DNA of 64,000 nt from Streptomyces sp. CB01373 (GCF_002803075.1 NZ_NNBK01000014.1:1-64000), one strand, 5' to 3'. Counted from the first letter of the stretch, positions 33,588-42,659 are shown. Numbers and translations: made by a program. Notes: generated by a model from the letters alone, not told the origin.

Positions 33588-35068
33588 GCCGCCTTCGCCT
33601 CCTTCTCGCTGTCTCTGCTGTCGTTGGTGGTGCCGAGGGTGAACACGGCCATCTGGGTGGGCGGTCCGACCTCGGGGTCGTCGGGGCCCACGGGGCGGAA
33701 CCCGACGTCGTAGCCGTGGCGTTCGGCCACCGCGCGCGCCCACTGGCCGAACTGCTCACGGGTCCACTCGAAGCGGTGGTCGCCGTGCCGGGCGTGCCCG
33801 GCGGGGAGGCTCTCCCAGCGGACGTTGTACTCGACGTTCGGAGTGGTCACGAGGACGGTACGGGGGCGGGCGGCGCCGAACACCGCGTACTCCAGGGCGG
33901 GCAGCCGGGGCAGGTCGAGGTGCTCGATCACCTCGCTGAGCACGGCGGCGTCGTAGCCCTTGAGCTGCTTGTCGGTGTAGACGAGCGAGCCCTGCCGGAG
34001 CGTGACGCGGGCGGCCTGCCGCTCCCCCATCCGGTCCAGCTTGAGCCGCCGGGCGGCGATGGTGAGGGCCCGTACCGACACGTCGACGCCGACGATCTCG
34101 GTGAACCGCGCGTCACGCAGCAGCGTCTGCACCAACTGGCCCTGCCCGCAGCCGAGGTCGAGGACCCGGGCGGCCCCGTGCTCGTGCAGCGCGGCGACGA
34201 TCGCGTCCCGTCGCCGCACGGCCAGCGGCGTCGGCTTCTCCTCGGTCTCGGTCTCCGCCGCCACGGCGTTGTCGAGCTCCTCGACCCCGCTGTCGTCGGC
34301 CTCGGCCAGCCGCAGCAGCTCCAGGCGCTCCATCGCCTCCCGGGTCAGCGACCAGCGGCGCGAGAGGTAGCGGCTGGTGATGAGCTTCTGCTCCGGGTGC
34401 GCGGGCAGCCAGCCCTCACCTGCCCGGAGCAGCTTGTCGACCTCGTCGGGGGCGACCCAGTAGTGCTTGGCGTCGTCGAGGACGGGGAGCAGGACGTAGA
34501 GGTGGCGCAGCGCCTGGGCGAGGGTGATCGCCTCCGACTCCAGCACGAGCCGCACATACCGCGAGTCACCCCACTCGGGGAACTCCGGGTCCAGCGCGAC
34601 CGGTTCGGCGGAGACCGTCCAGCCGAGCGGCGCGAACAGGCGGTGCACGAGGGCGGGGCCGCCACGGGCGGGAAGCGCGGGGACCTCGATGCGCAACGGG
34701 CGGGGCCGGTCCGGGAGTTCGGGGCGCGCCCGGCACACTCCGCGCAGGGCGCTGGAGAAGACGGCGCTCAGCGCGACCGCCAGCAGCGAAGAGGCGGCGT
34801 AGGGGCGGTCGTTGACGTACTGCGCGAGCGTCGCGTCGGGGGCGCCGCCGCGTCCCTTGGCCTTGCCGCGCCGGACCAGGGCCACCGTGTCGACCTCCAG
34901 GAGCAGCGCCGCCGTGCACCGCTGATCGTCCGCCTCGGGGTAGAGGACGTGCGCGGTGCCGTAGGAGGTGGAGAACGCCTGCGCCTTGCCCGGGTGCTTG
35001 TGCAGCAGGAAACCGAGGTCGGTCGCCGGGTGTTCGGGCGTGCCGGTGGTGGTGATGGTCAGGAACAT
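33584..35068 (-). CDS. hen1: RNA 3'-terminal 2'-O-methyltransferase Hen1
   Basis: 494 residues. N-terminal half (FLTITTTGTPEHPATDLGFLLHKHPGKAQAFSTSYGTAHVLYPEA) is the Hen1 N-domain that stimulates the ligase of Pnkp. The C-terminal methyltransferase has ARVLDLGCGQGQLVQTLL for SAM and EVIEHLDLPRLPALEYAVFG for Mn2+ and catalysis. It methylates the 3'-terminal ribose of the broken end so that the repaired RNA resists the same cut. First gene of the two-gene RNA repair operon. Confidence 0.93.
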   Translation of the reverse strand: MFLTITTTGTPEHPATDLGFLLHKHPGKAQAFSTSYGTAHVLYPEADDQRCTAALLLEVDTVALVRRGKAKGRGGAPDATLAQYVNDRPYAASSLLAVALSAVFSSALRGVCRARPELPDRPRPLRIEVPALPARGGPALVHRLFAPLGWTVSAEPVALDPEFPEWGDSRYVRLVLESEAITLAQALRHLYVLLPVLDDAKHYWVAPDEVDKLLRAGEGWLPAHPEQKLITSRYLSRRWSLTREAMERLELLRLAEADDSGVEELDNAVAAETETEEKPTPLAVRRRDAIVAALHEHGAARVLDLGCGQGQLVQTLLRDARFTEIVGVDVSVRALTIAARRLKLDRMGERQAARVTLRQGSLVYTDKQLKGYDAAVLSEVIEHLDLPRLPALEYAVFGAARPRTVLVTTPNVEYNVRWESLPAGHARHGDHRFEWTREQFGQWARAVAERHGYDVGFRPVGPDDPEVGPPTQMAVFTLGTTNDSRDSEKEAKAA

Positions 35069-35117
35069 GCGGAGGGCCTCTCCGGCTGGATGGACGGCTG
35101 CGGTGCCGGGTACGCCG

Positions 35118-35148
35118 GAGCCCCCGAGGACCGTGATCCCGGGGGCTC
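35118..35148. terminator. Strong hairpin upstream of hen1
   Basis: GAGCCCCCG (35118-35126) and CGGGGGCTC (35140-35148) are perfectly complementary, with a further GGA/TCC pairing inside the loop. It sits 50-80 bases before the hen1 start and upstream of the divergent NUDIX gene. It may be a leader attenuator of the RNA repair operon or an insulator. Confidence 0.5.
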
Positions 35149-35329
35149 GGCAGGACGACGTCCTCACCTTCGCACAGGGGGCCGGACCTGTGCCTTCCAA
35201 TATTCGCCGCCCACTTCCCCCTGGCCGCGGCGTCGTTGTCAGGGGGCAGGAGAAACAGCCGGTACCGGCGCGGCCGGGCCGAGACCGCGGCCGCGGGGGT
35301 GCCGGCCGAGAGCGTCCGGGAGGCGATCA

Positions 35330-35830
35330 GTGGTGGAGTGGATGCCGCGGGAGGAATGGGTGAGGACGCAGCCGCAGGCGCTCCTCGCCGCGTGTGTGGT
35401 GGTGCTGGACGGCGACGGCCGCGTCCTGCTCCTGCGCTACGGCTCCGGTCAGCCCGGGGCGGGCAGTTGGTGGCTGCCCGGCGGGATGCTGGACCACGGC
35501 GAGGACCCCTGGACCGCGGCCCGGCGGGAGATGCGCGAGGAGACGGGCCTCGAACTCGGGCCGGTGCCACGGCTGATCGGCGTGGATCACCGCGTGGACG
35601 TGCTGGGCACAGGCCCGGTCCTGGACTGCTTCTTCTACGGCGGGACGCTGCCCGGCGGCGCGGACACGGCCGTGCGGCTCAGCGCCGAGCACGACCGGCA
35701 CGGCTGGTTCGCTCCGGCCGATCTGCCCGGCGCACGGCTCGTCGCCGGTGTCCAGACCCTCACCGCGCTGCACGAGGCGGCGCTGAGCGCCTCGGCGGTG
35801 TGCCTGCGGGAGGGCAGCCCGTGGGCGTGA
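35330..35830 (+). CDS. NUDIX hydrolase
   Basis: 166 residues from a GTG with GGGAGG 6 bases upstream. The NUDIX box is exact: GGMLDHGEDPWTAARREMREETGLELG. The preceding strand LLAACVVVLDGDGRVLLLRYGSGQPGAGSWWLPGG is typical of housekeeping (d)NTP or nucleotide-sugar hydrolases; the substrate is not predictable. GTG 35333 and ATG 35342 are alternative starts. Confidence 0.86.
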   Translation: MVEWMPREEWVRTQPQALLAACVVVLDGDGRVLLLRYGSGQPGAGSWWLPGGMLDHGEDPWTAARREMREETGLELGPVPRLIGVDHRVDVLGTGPVLDCFFYGGTLPGGADTAVRLSAEHDRHGWFAPADLPGARLVAGVQTLTALHEAALSASAVCLREGSPWA

Positions 35831-35859
35831 CCCCAGGGCCGCCCTGACCGCCGGGGTCC

Positions 35860-36783
35860 CTAGGACAGCTGCGACTGCACCTGGCCGGCGATCAATTCCA
35901 GGTGGTCCAGGTCGGCCAGGTCGAGAATCTGGAGGTAGATCCGGCCGGCGCCGATCGCGGCGTAGTGGCCGATCCTGTCGACGACCTCGGCCGGGGAGCC
36001 GGCCAGTCCGTTGGCCTTCAGTTCGCCGACCTCACGGCCGATCGCGGCGGCACGGCGGGCGACCTCCTGGTCGTCCCGGCCGACGCAGACGACGAGCGCG
36101 TTGGAGTACGTCAGATCGTCGGCGCCACGGCCGGCCGCCTCCGCGGCTGCCCGGACCCGGCCGAACTGCCGCTCGCTGTCCTCGACGCAGGCGAACGGGA
36201 CGTTGAACTCGTCGGCGTACTGGGCGGCGAGCCGCGGCGTGCGGGTCGCTCCGAGCCCGCCGACGAGCACCGGGACCTTCGCCTGCGCGGGCTTCGGCAG
36301 CGCGGGCGACCCGGTGAGCTCGTAGTACGTCCCGCGGAAGTCGAAGGTCTTGCCGGCCTCCGTCGCCCACATCCCGGTGACGATGGCCAGTTGCTCCTCC
36401 AGGCGGCCGAACTTCTCCTTCGGGAAGGGGATCCCGTACGCCTTGTGCTCCTCCTCGAACCAGCCCGCTCCCAGGCCCAGTTCGACCCGGCCGCCGGACA
36501 TCCGGTCCACCTGGGCGACCTGGACGGCGAGCACGCCGGGCAGCCGGAAGGTGGCGGCCGTCATCAGGGTGCCGAGCCGGATGCGCTTGGTCTCGCGGGC
36601 GAGTCCGGCGAGGGTGATCCAGGCGTCGGTGGGTCCGGGCAGGCCGTCCACGTCGCCCATGTGCAGGAAGTGGTCGGAGCGGAAGAAGGCGTCGAACCCC
36701 AGGTCCTCCGTGGCCTTCGCCACGGTGAGCAAGGTGTCGTAGGTCGCCCCCTGCTGGGGCTCGGTGAAGATGCGGAGATCCAT
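35860..36783 (-). CDS. LLM-class F420-dependent oxidoreductase
   Basis: 307 residues of the luciferase-like TIM barrel: LGFDAFFRSDHFLHMGDVDG, RIRLGTLMTAATFRLPGVLAVQVAQVDRMSGGRVELGLGAGWFEEEHKAYGIPFP. This is the LLM F420 subgroup pattern. Actinomycete members use coenzyme F420 for hydride transfer to varied substrates. ATG 36783 begins MDLRIFTEPQQGATYD. Confidence 0.87.
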   Translation of the reverse strand: MDLRIFTEPQQGATYDTLLTVAKATEDLGFDAFFRSDHFLHMGDVDGLPGPTDAWITLAGLARETKRIRLGTLMTAATFRLPGVLAVQVAQVDRMSGGRVELGLGAGWFEEEHKAYGIPFPKEKFGRLEEQLAIVTGMWATEAGKTFDFRGTYYELTGSPALPKPAQAKVPVLVGGLGATRTPRLAAQYADEFNVPFACVEDSERQFGRVRAAAEAAGRGADDLTYSNALVVCVGRDDQEVARRAAAIGREVGELKANGLAGSPAEVVDRIGHYAAIGAGRIYLQILDLADLDHLELIAGQVQSQLS

Positions 36784-36825
36784 ACCCCCATCCTGCACGC
36801 CGGCCGGCCGGCCGGCGCGGGGGCC

Positions 36826-37332
36826 TCACCGGGACCCGCGACCCTCCCGCCCCCGGTCGGGTGAAATCGCCTCCTTCTGCGGCGGCACCGCCTCCCGCGC
36901 GGCCAGCTTCCGCACCATCTCGCGGACCCGGTCCCGGGACTCGTCCGCCGCGTCGATCGCCTCCATGCACTGCCAGTACATGGCCTCGTCGGCGGCCGAG
37001 CTGGCGACGCCGACGAGCGCGATGCCGGCCTCGCCGAGCAGGACGTCCAGGTTCAGCAACACCTGCCGGGCGTCCTCGAGTTCGGTGAGCCGGGCCGCCC
37101 GCAGGTCCGCCGGATCGAGGTCCGGCGCGCCGAGAACGCCGCAGCCGCGGCCCGCCAGTTCGGTCAACCCCAGTGCCTCGCCCCGCAGTTCGGGCGGTCC
37201 CGAGACGGCGAGGCGGCTGCCGATCGCCTGCGCCAGGGCCTGCGCCTGCCACACCTCGGTCAGGATGGCGGGGGTCTCGTCGCTGCCCGCCAGGGCACGC
37301 CTGCTCGCCAGGATGAGCCGCACCGCGTCCAT
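36826..37332 (-). CDS. DUF6099 family protein
   Basis: 168 residues beginning MDAVRLILASRRALAGSDET. Mostly alpha-helical, with VWQAQALAQAIGSRLAVSGPPELRGEALGLTELAGRGCG and a charged C-terminal tail. Matches a Streptomyces-specific family of unknown function. It and the preceding LLM gene are separated by 42 bases on the same strand. Confidence 0.75.
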   Translation of the reverse strand: MDAVRLILASRRALAGSDETPAILTEVWQAQALAQAIGSRLAVSGPPELRGEALGLTELAGRGCGVLGAPDLDPADLRAARLTELEDARQVLLNLDVLLGEAGIALVGVASSAADEAMYWQCMEAIDAADESRDRVREMVRKLAAREAVPPQKEAISPDRGREGRGSR

Positions 37333-37517
37333 GCGCTGCCCCCGTCTGTCCCGACGTGCTGTTCGCACGTCCGCCCGAACACCCTTGTTCACTACCCAGA
37401 GTGAAGGCGCTTGGGGCGAAAGGCCAGAGGAAGGTAGAAATCTGCGGACAACAAAACGGTTTCGGCCGGATGAACGAATTCGGAGAGTGACAACGGAGGG
37501 TGGGCTTCCTCCCCTCT

Positions 37518-37913
37518 TCACTCAGCCGAGCCTTCCGATCCCCCAGATCCCCCCGATTCCTCCGATTCCCCCGGCTTGCCCGGCACCGGGAACCGCCGCT
37601 CGTTCCGGTCGATCTTCGCCGCCAGTGCCGCCACCGGATCGACCCCGAGCACCTCGCACAGTTGCAGCAGGTACGCGAGGACGTCCGCGACCTCGTCGCG
37701 GACGCGGTGCGCCGCCTCCGGGTCGGCCATGACGCCGGCCGACTCCTCCGGCGTCATCCACTGGAAGATCTCGACCAGTTCGGACGCCTCCACGCTGAGG
37801 GCGGCGACCAGGTTCTTCGGTGTGTGGTACGGCTGCCAGTCGCGCGCCGCGGCGAACTCCGCCAGCCGCCGCTGCAACCCGGCCAGATCCGGACCTTCGG
37901 ATTCCTCAGTCAC
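37518..37913 (-). CDS. MazG-like nucleotide pyrophosphohydrolase
   Basis: 131 residues. ALSVEASELVEIFQWMTPEE gives the ExxE metal motif and RVRDEVADVLAYLLQLCEVLGVD gives ExxD, the all-alpha NTP pyrophosphatase fold. Role: hydrolysis of a nucleoside triphosphate, probably in pool sanitation. The C-terminus degenerates into a Gly/Ser/Glu repeat (GESEESGGSGGSEGSAE) encoded by a short tandem GGGGATCTGG/GGAATCGG-type repeat, likely variable between strains. Confidence 0.88.
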   Translation of the reverse strand: MTEESEGPDLAGLQRRLAEFAAARDWQPYHTPKNLVAALSVEASELVEIFQWMTPEESAGVMADPEAAHRVRDEVADVLAYLLQLCEVLGVDPVAALAAKIDRNERRFPVPGKPGESEESGGSGGSEGSAE

Positions 37914-37947
37914 GGCACCAGGTCTACCACTGGCGCGGAACCGGCAC

Positions 37948-38337
37948 TCACCGGCCCGGAACCGCCGCGCCCGGCATGAGTCCGCTCACCTCGGTGCCGG
38001 GCGGCGTGAGCAGGAAGACATTGCGGTCGACGCGGTGCATCCCGCTGCTCAGCCCGAAGACGACGCCGGTACTGAAGTCCAGGACCCGCTTGGCGACCTC
38101 ACCCTCGGCGCTGGTGAGGTCGAGAAGTACCGGGACGCCCGCCATCAGGGTCTCGGCGACGTCACGGGCGTCCGCGAACACATTGACCCGCAGAACGACG
38201 AAGCGACGGCGCGCCTCCGTCGTCGCCTCCGGAGGCACCCGGTGGTCCACCGCGGACGGCCAGGCGTCGCGGCCGCGCAGCGGGACGACCTGGGCGAGCC
38301 CCTCCCACTGCTCATCGGTGACGTCGCGCCTGTTCAT
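37948..38337 (-). CDS. SepF-like cell-division protein (Sfl group)
   Basis: 129 residues. The C-terminal two-thirds (RRRFVVLRVNVFADARDVAETLMAGVPVLLDLTSAEGEVAKRVLDFSTGVVFGLSSGMHRVDRNVFLLTPPGTEV) is the SepF fold that binds FtsZ. It lacks the long N-terminal amphipathic helix region of canonical SepF, as in the additional SepF-like (SflA/SflB) proteins of Streptomyces that modulate sporulation septation and branching. ATG 38337 is used rather than the upstream Met. Confidence 0.85.
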   Translation of the reverse strand: MNRRDVTDEQWEGLAQVVPLRGRDAWPSAVDHRVPPEATTEARRRFVVLRVNVFADARDVAETLMAGVPVLLDLTSAEGEVAKRVLDFSTGVVFGLSSGMHRVDRNVFLLTPPGTEVSGLMPGAAVPGR

Positions 38338-38599
38338 CGGCGCCCCCTGCCCTGACTCGCTTGCCTCACCTGCACCACTCAATTCTTACGCCAAGTCACC
38401 CTTTCGGCCCAACAGCGACACGGTGCGCGACAAGAGGTCCCGAGAGTGTCCGAAAGAGGCATCTTCTCAACCCATATGGATCGCCAGCGACACACAGCTT
38501 GACCGTTTCCTGCCGGAAAGGGGCTTCTTACCGCGTTCACACCGGACTCTTCACCCCTCGCCACGCGCCGCTCACCGGATCCGATTACCTTCGCATGTC

Positions 38600-40345
38600 G
38601 TGCACTTGGCAGAACAACAGCTGGTGGCACCCGGTCGGCGGACACTGTCGGCGGTGTCCGCCCCGGAACCGCCGGCTCAGTGGCATCGCGTCCTGACACT
38701 GCTGGCAGTCGTCAGTCTCTTCATCGGCACCCGGGCGGCGTGGACGCAGGCCGCGTCCCGGCTGCTCCCCGTCGCCGGCGTCATCTCCCTGTGCTACGCC
38801 TCGATCCTGGTCTGCGGGGTGCTGGCCCTGGTGGTCCGCCGGACGCGGTCCCTGGCCCGCGTGGACCTGTGCGTGCTGCTGACCGCGGTGACGCTCGCCC
38901 TGTGCACCTGGGTCCTGAACCACGCGGGCGGTGACGAGGCGGTCCTCACCTCGCAGGCGGCGAGGGAACTCGTCGCGGGGCACCCGGTGTACGGGCAGCC
39001 CTGGCCCTGGCTCTTCCACGGTCACGTGGCGCTCACCCCCACCGTGTACGGCGGCTACGACTACACCTACGGCTACCCCCCGCTGGCGGTGCTGCTGACC
39101 GCGCCCCTGCTGTGGCTCGGGCACGGCGGCGCCCCCGCGACAGCGGTGAGCACGGGCGCACTGATCGTCGGCACGGTCATCCTGTGGCGGATGCTGCCGC
39201 CCCGGTGGCGCCCGGCGGCCACCATGGTCTGCCTGGGCTTCGGCTTCCTGCCGACCTACGGGCGCCTCGGCTATCCGGCGATCCTCGCCCTGGCGCTGCT
39301 GATCCCGGTGGTGGTGCGCTGGCCCCGGATCGGTCAGGGCGGGCGGCTCGGCGCGGCCGGCCTGGCCCAGGCCGCGTGCCTGGGCGCGGCGTGCGCGGCG
39401 CAGCAACTCCCCTGGTTCGTGACCCCGTTCCTGCTCGCCGGGATCTATGCGGTGCGCCGCGGCGAACTCGGACACCGGCAGGCCCTGTCGGTGCTGCTCC
39501 GGGTGCTCGGGACCACCGTCACCGTATGGCTGCTGGTCAACGCGTACTTCATCGTGCACGAGCCGGGCGACTGGCTGCGCGGCGTCGCGCTGCCGCTGAC
39601 CCAGGGCGCGGTGCTGCACGGACAGGGCCTGATGGACGTCTCCCTGTACTTCACCGACGGCAGCGACCGCCTGGACTGGTACTCGCGTGCGAGTGTGCTC
39701 CTCGCCGCGGGCCTGCTGGCCCTGTTCGTGCTCTTCGTACGGCGGCTCGGCCCGGCGGCGACCGTGCTGCCCTGGTGCGCCTTCTTCCTGGCGACCCGCT
39801 CCCAGGACGGCTACTACCTGATGATGACCCCGCTGTGGCTCGCGGCCGTGGTCACGGCGCCGTCCACGGAGTTCACGCGGGCCTGGCAGCCCCGGCCGCG
39901 CCCGCTGTCGGGACCTCACCGGCGCCCGGCCCGGATCGCGGCGGTCGGGCTCCTGGTCGTACCCGCGCTGCTCAGCGCGGCCTTGGCGGTGACGGGCAGG
40001 CCGCCGCTGGCCATGCGGGTCACGGGGGTGCAGCGGTCCTCCGCCCGGCACGTCTCCCTGCTGAGCCTCCAGGTCACCAACACCGGCGGCGACCCCCTCA
40101 CCCCGCACTTCATGCTCACCACGAGCCAGGGCTCGGGCAGGTTCTGGTCCCTGGCGAAGGGTCCGGCCACGATCCCCGGCCACTCCACCGCCCGCCTCGA
40201 ACTGCGGCCGCCCGGCGGCAGGTACACCGTCCCCCGGCGCGGTGTCCGCATCCGTCTGCGCGCGTTCACGGCCACCCCACAGACGCTGTCGAGCCAGGAC
40301 ATCTCGCTGACGGCAGCGAAGCCGAGCGCGCCGAAGAAGGGTTGA
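38600..40345 (+). CDS. Polytopic membrane protein with GT-C glycosyltransferase-like layout
   Basis: About 581 residues from GTG 38600; GTG 38654 is an alternative start 18 codons later. At least ten hydrophobic helices. After TM3 an extracytoplasmic loop holds HAGGDEAVLTSQAARELVAGHPVYGQPWPWLFHGH, an acidic motif position typical of GT87/GT39-like polyprenyl-sugar transferases. The last ~110 residues (RVTGVQRSSARHVSLLSLQVTNTGGDPLTPHFMLTTSQG) form a soluble beta-sandwich probably outside the cell. A role in cell-envelope glycan assembly is inferred only from topology. A TACCTT at 38585-38590 may be the -10 of a leaderless start. Confidence 0.68.
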   Translation: MHLAEQQLVAPGRRTLSAVSAPEPPAQWHRVLTLLAVVSLFIGTRAAWTQAASRLLPVAGVISLCYASILVCGVLALVVRRTRSLARVDLCVLLTAVTLALCTWVLNHAGGDEAVLTSQAARELVAGHPVYGQPWPWLFHGHVALTPTVYGGYDYTYGYPPLAVLLTAPLLWLGHGGAPATAVSTGALIVGTVILWRMLPPRWRPAATMVCLGFGFLPTYGRLGYPAILALALLIPVVVRWPRIGQGGRLGAAGLAQAACLGAACAAQQLPWFVTPFLLAGIYAVRRGELGHRQALSVLLRVLGTTVTVWLLVNAYFIVHEPGDWLRGVALPLTQGAVLHGQGLMDVSLYFTDGSDRLDWYSRASVLLAAGLLALFVLFVRRLGPAATVLPWCAFFLATRSQDGYYLMMTPLWLAAVVTAPSTEFTRAWQPRPRPLSGPHRRPARIAAVGLLVVPALLSAALAVTGRPPLAMRVTGVQRSSARHVSLLSLQVTNTGGDPLTPHFMLTTSQGSGRFWSLAKGPATIPGHSTARLELRPPGGRYTVPRRGVRIRLRAFTATPQTLSSQDISLTAAKPSAPKKG

Positions 40346-40439
40346 GCGCGCGGGGGCCCGCTTCCGGTGGCCCCCGCGCGCGCTCGCGCGAACCGCGAAC
40401 CGCCGGTGGCGCGGCGGCCGTGGTCCGCCGCGCCACCGG
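40346..40439. terminator. Two strong adjacent hairpins between convergent genes
   Basis: Stem 1: 40346-40358 with 40369-40381, 13 perfect pairs (GCGCGCGGGGGCC arm). Stem 2: 40403-40417 with 40425-40439, 15 perfect pairs and a 7-base loop. They fill the gap between the membrane-protein stop and the axeA stop, forming a bidirectional terminator. Confidence 0.85.
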
Positions 40440-40443
40440 ACGA

Positions 40444-41460
40444 CTAACTGGTACTGCAGGAGACCGTGGGCCAGGTCCAGGCGCCGTTGGTCTGGACGGT
40501 CACACCCCAGTTGTTGCCGTTGCCGTTGGGTTTGGCGACCAGCACCTGCGAACTCGGGTAACTCGCGCTGATGTTCCAGGTCGCGATGATCTTCTCCGGC
40601 GACGGAACGTTCATCGTCACCGTCCAGTTGCTCGAACCGCTCACCGACACGTTCAGGTTGTACCGGTCGCTCCACTGCTGACCCGCCGACAGCGTCGCGG
40701 TGCACCCACCGGTGCCACCACCACCACCGCCACCACCGCCGCCGGTGCCGCCACCGCCGGAACCGCCCCCGTCGGGGGCCACGGCGCGGCCCGTCTGCGG
40801 GGAGATCATGCCGGAGCAGAGGCCCTTGGAGGCCAGTGTCTGGGCGATCCGCGGGATCGCCGCGAGCGTGTTGGCGGGCCACTCGTGCATGAGGATGATC
40901 TGGCCGTTGCCCAGCCGGGAGACGGCCTGCACGATCGCGTCGGTGCTCGCGTTGTTCCAGTCCTGCGAGTCGACGTCCCAGATGATCTCGGTCAGGCCGT
41001 ACTTGGCCTCGACCGACTTCAGCGTGGAGTTGGTCTCGCCGTAGGGCGGCCGGAACAGCTTCGGCGTACCACCGCCCGCGGCGGCGATGGCCTGCTGGGT
41101 CCGGGAGAGTTCCGAGTCGATCTGCGACTGGCTCTGCTGGATCAGGTGCGGGTGGGTGTAGCTGTGGTTGCCGACCCACATTCCGGCGTCCACCTGGGCC
41201 CGTACCTGGGCCGGGTAGGAGGCCGCGAACTGGCCCTCGTTGAACATCGTGGCCCGCAGCCCGTTCTGCTTCAGCGCGTTGAGCAGGGCCGGGGTGTGGT
41301 CGTTGGACGGCCCGTCGTCGAAGGTGAGCCCGACGTAGCCGTTGCAGGTGGCGGCGTACGACGGAGCGGCTTCGACGGTGAGGGAGCCGGCCACGGCGAG
41401 CGCCGCGACGGCCAGTCCCGCGGCCAGGGACCGGAGTGACGCAAGTGGTCTGGTACTCAT
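40444..41460 (-). CDS. axeA: Secreted acetyl xylan esterase (CE4 deacetylase + CBM2)
   Basis: 338 residues. Signal peptide 1-41 (LRSLAAGLAVAALAVAGSLTVEAAPSYAA). CE4/NodB domain about 42-230: GLTFDDGPSNDH (metal Asp), HSYTHPH, RPPYGETN, DVDSQDW, ILMHEWP. Gly/Ser/Thr linker, then a C-terminal family-2 carbohydrate-binding module (CTATLSAGQQWSDRYNLNVSVSG, NWGVTVQTNGAWTW). Domain order and the xlnB neighbour match S. lividans AxeA, which removes acetyl groups from xylan. Forty-three bases downstream of xlnB on the same strand, so probably one transcript. AGAAAGG lies upstream of ATG 41460. Confidence 0.92.
   Translation of the reverse strand: MSTRPLASLRSLAAGLAVAALAVAGSLTVEAAPSYAATCNGYVGLTFDDGPSNDHTPALLNALKQNGLRATMFNEGQFAASYPAQVRAQVDAGMWVGNHSYTHPHLIQQSQSQIDSELSRTQQAIAAAGGGTPKLFRPPYGETNSTLKSVEAKYGLTEIIWDVDSQDWNNASTDAIVQAVSRLGNGQIILMHEWPANTLAAIPRIAQTLASKGLCSGMISPQTGRAVAPDGGGSGGGGTGGGGGGGGGGTGGCTATLSAGQQWSDRYNLNVSVSGSSNWTVTMNVPSPEKIIATWNISASYPSSQVLVAKPNGNGNNWGVTVQTNGAWTWPTVSCSTS
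40453..40767. repeat. 315-bp direct repeat, copy 1 (axeA linker + CBM2)
   Basis: Identical to 41513-41827 except one base (40552 A versus 41612 G, a synonymous change). It encodes the last ~100 residues of AxeA. Confidence 0.95.
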
Positions 41461-41503
41461 GCGGCTTGGGACCTTTCTGAAGAGGTCTTCGGTGTCGGCA
41501 GGG

Positions 41504-42520
41504 TCAGCTCGCACTGCAGGAGACCGTGGGCCAGGTCCAGGCGCCGTTGGTCTGGACGGTCACACCCCAGTTGTTGCCGTTGCCGTTGGGTTTGGCGACC
41601 AGCACCTGCGAGCTCGGGTAACTCGCGCTGATGTTCCAGGTCGCGATGATCTTCTCCGGCGACGGAACGTTCATCGTCACCGTCCAGTTGCTCGAACCGC
41701 TCACCGACACGTTCAGGTTGTACCGGTCGCTCCACTGCTGACCCGCCGACAGCGTCGCGGTGCACCCACCGGTGCCACCACCACCACCGCCACCACCGCC
41801 GCCGGTGCCGCCACCGCCGGAACCGCCGTCGCTCACGGTGACGTTGGAGTTGCCGCTGCTCTGGTAGCCCTCGGTCGCGAGGATCATGTAGTTGAAGCTG
41901 CCGAGCTTCATTCCCTTGCCCGCCCAGGCGTCGAAGTGGTTGCCGGTGGTGATGGTTCCACCGGTCTTCTTCGACTGCCGGACGCTCCAGTACTGGTCGA
42001 AGGTCCGAGTGCCCTCGATGGAGGGAGCGTTGACCCGCGTCGTCTTGTAGATGTCGTACGTGCCGCCGTCGCTGGTGACGGTGCCCATGAACGTTCCGGT
42101 GGGCCGGTAGGTGCCCCAGTTGTCGACGACGTAGTACTCCACGAGCGGGTTGGTCGTCCACCCGTAGAGGGCCAGATAGGCGTTGCCGGACGGGTTGAAG
42201 CTGCCCGAGTAGTTGACCGCCTTGCGGCCGCCGGTGGCCCAGCCCTTGCCGGCCACGAAGTTGCCGACGTTGCTCCACTGGGTGCTGTAGCCGCCGCCGG
42301 AGCCGAGGTTCATGGAGACCGAGCCGCCGCCGTCGGTCCAGAACGAGTAGTAGTAGCCGTTGTTGGTGCCGGTCTGATTCGAGGTGATGACCGTGTCGGC
42401 GCTGGCGGTGCCCGGCAAAGTCATCGCGGCCATGACAATCATGGCGGCGGCACAGAGGCTCCTGATGAACCACGTGAAGCGACCGCGTCTGCGGCCGGTC
42501 GTCCGGACGAGCGTGTTCAT
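41504..42520 (-). CDS. xlnB: Secreted GH11 endo-1,4-beta-xylanase with CBM2
   Basis: 338 residues. Arg-rich signal peptide (TTGRRRGRFTWFIRSLCAAAMIVMAAMTLPGTASA). GH11 jelly roll about 42-230: TNNGYYYSFWTDGGGSVSMNLGSGGGYSTQW, catalytic nucleophile Glu in NPLVEYYVVDNWG and acid/base Glu in MILATEGYQSSG. Poly-Gly linker and CBM2 as in AxeA. Order and architecture match S. lividans XlnB. Cleaves xylan backbones while AxeA deacetylates it. ATG 42520; palindromes upstream are likely xylan-response operators. Confidence 0.94.
   Translation of the reverse strand: MNTLVRTTGRRRGRFTWFIRSLCAAAMIVMAAMTLPGTASADTVITSNQTGTNNGYYYSFWTDGGGSVSMNLGSGGGYSTQWSNVGNFVAGKGWATGGRKAVNYSGSFNPSGNAYLALYGWTTNPLVEYYVVDNWGTYRPTGTFMGTVTSDGGTYDIYKTTRVNAPSIEGTRTFDQYWSVRQSKKTGGTITTGNHFDAWAGKGMKLGSFNYMILATEGYQSSGNSNVTVSDGGSGGGGTGGGGGGGGGGTGGCTATLSAGQQWSDRYNLNVSVSGSSNWTVTMNVPSPEKIIATWNISASYPSSQVLVAKPNGNGNNWGVTVQTNGAWTWPTVSCSAS
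41513..41827. repeat. 315-bp direct repeat, copy 2 (xlnB linker + CBM2)
   Basis: Second copy of the segment at 40453-40767; 314 of 315 positions match. Confidence 0.95.
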
Positions 42521-42659
42521 GTCCGTGCTTCCTCCTCGTGAAGGTGGTGGGGGGCGGGCAGCACGACAGGACCTCGCGGAACGGCCGGCTGCCAGGAGGT
42601 GACGCAGCGGTGTGAAGTGTTGAGCCGGGTCCGACGGGTGTCAACAGTTTCGGTCGGAA

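Noticed and set aside
40444..42520. Assembly duplication of the CBM2 region
   Set aside because: The catalytic domains on either side are distinct and each copy is correctly joined in frame, so two real genes are more likely, although reads should be checked.
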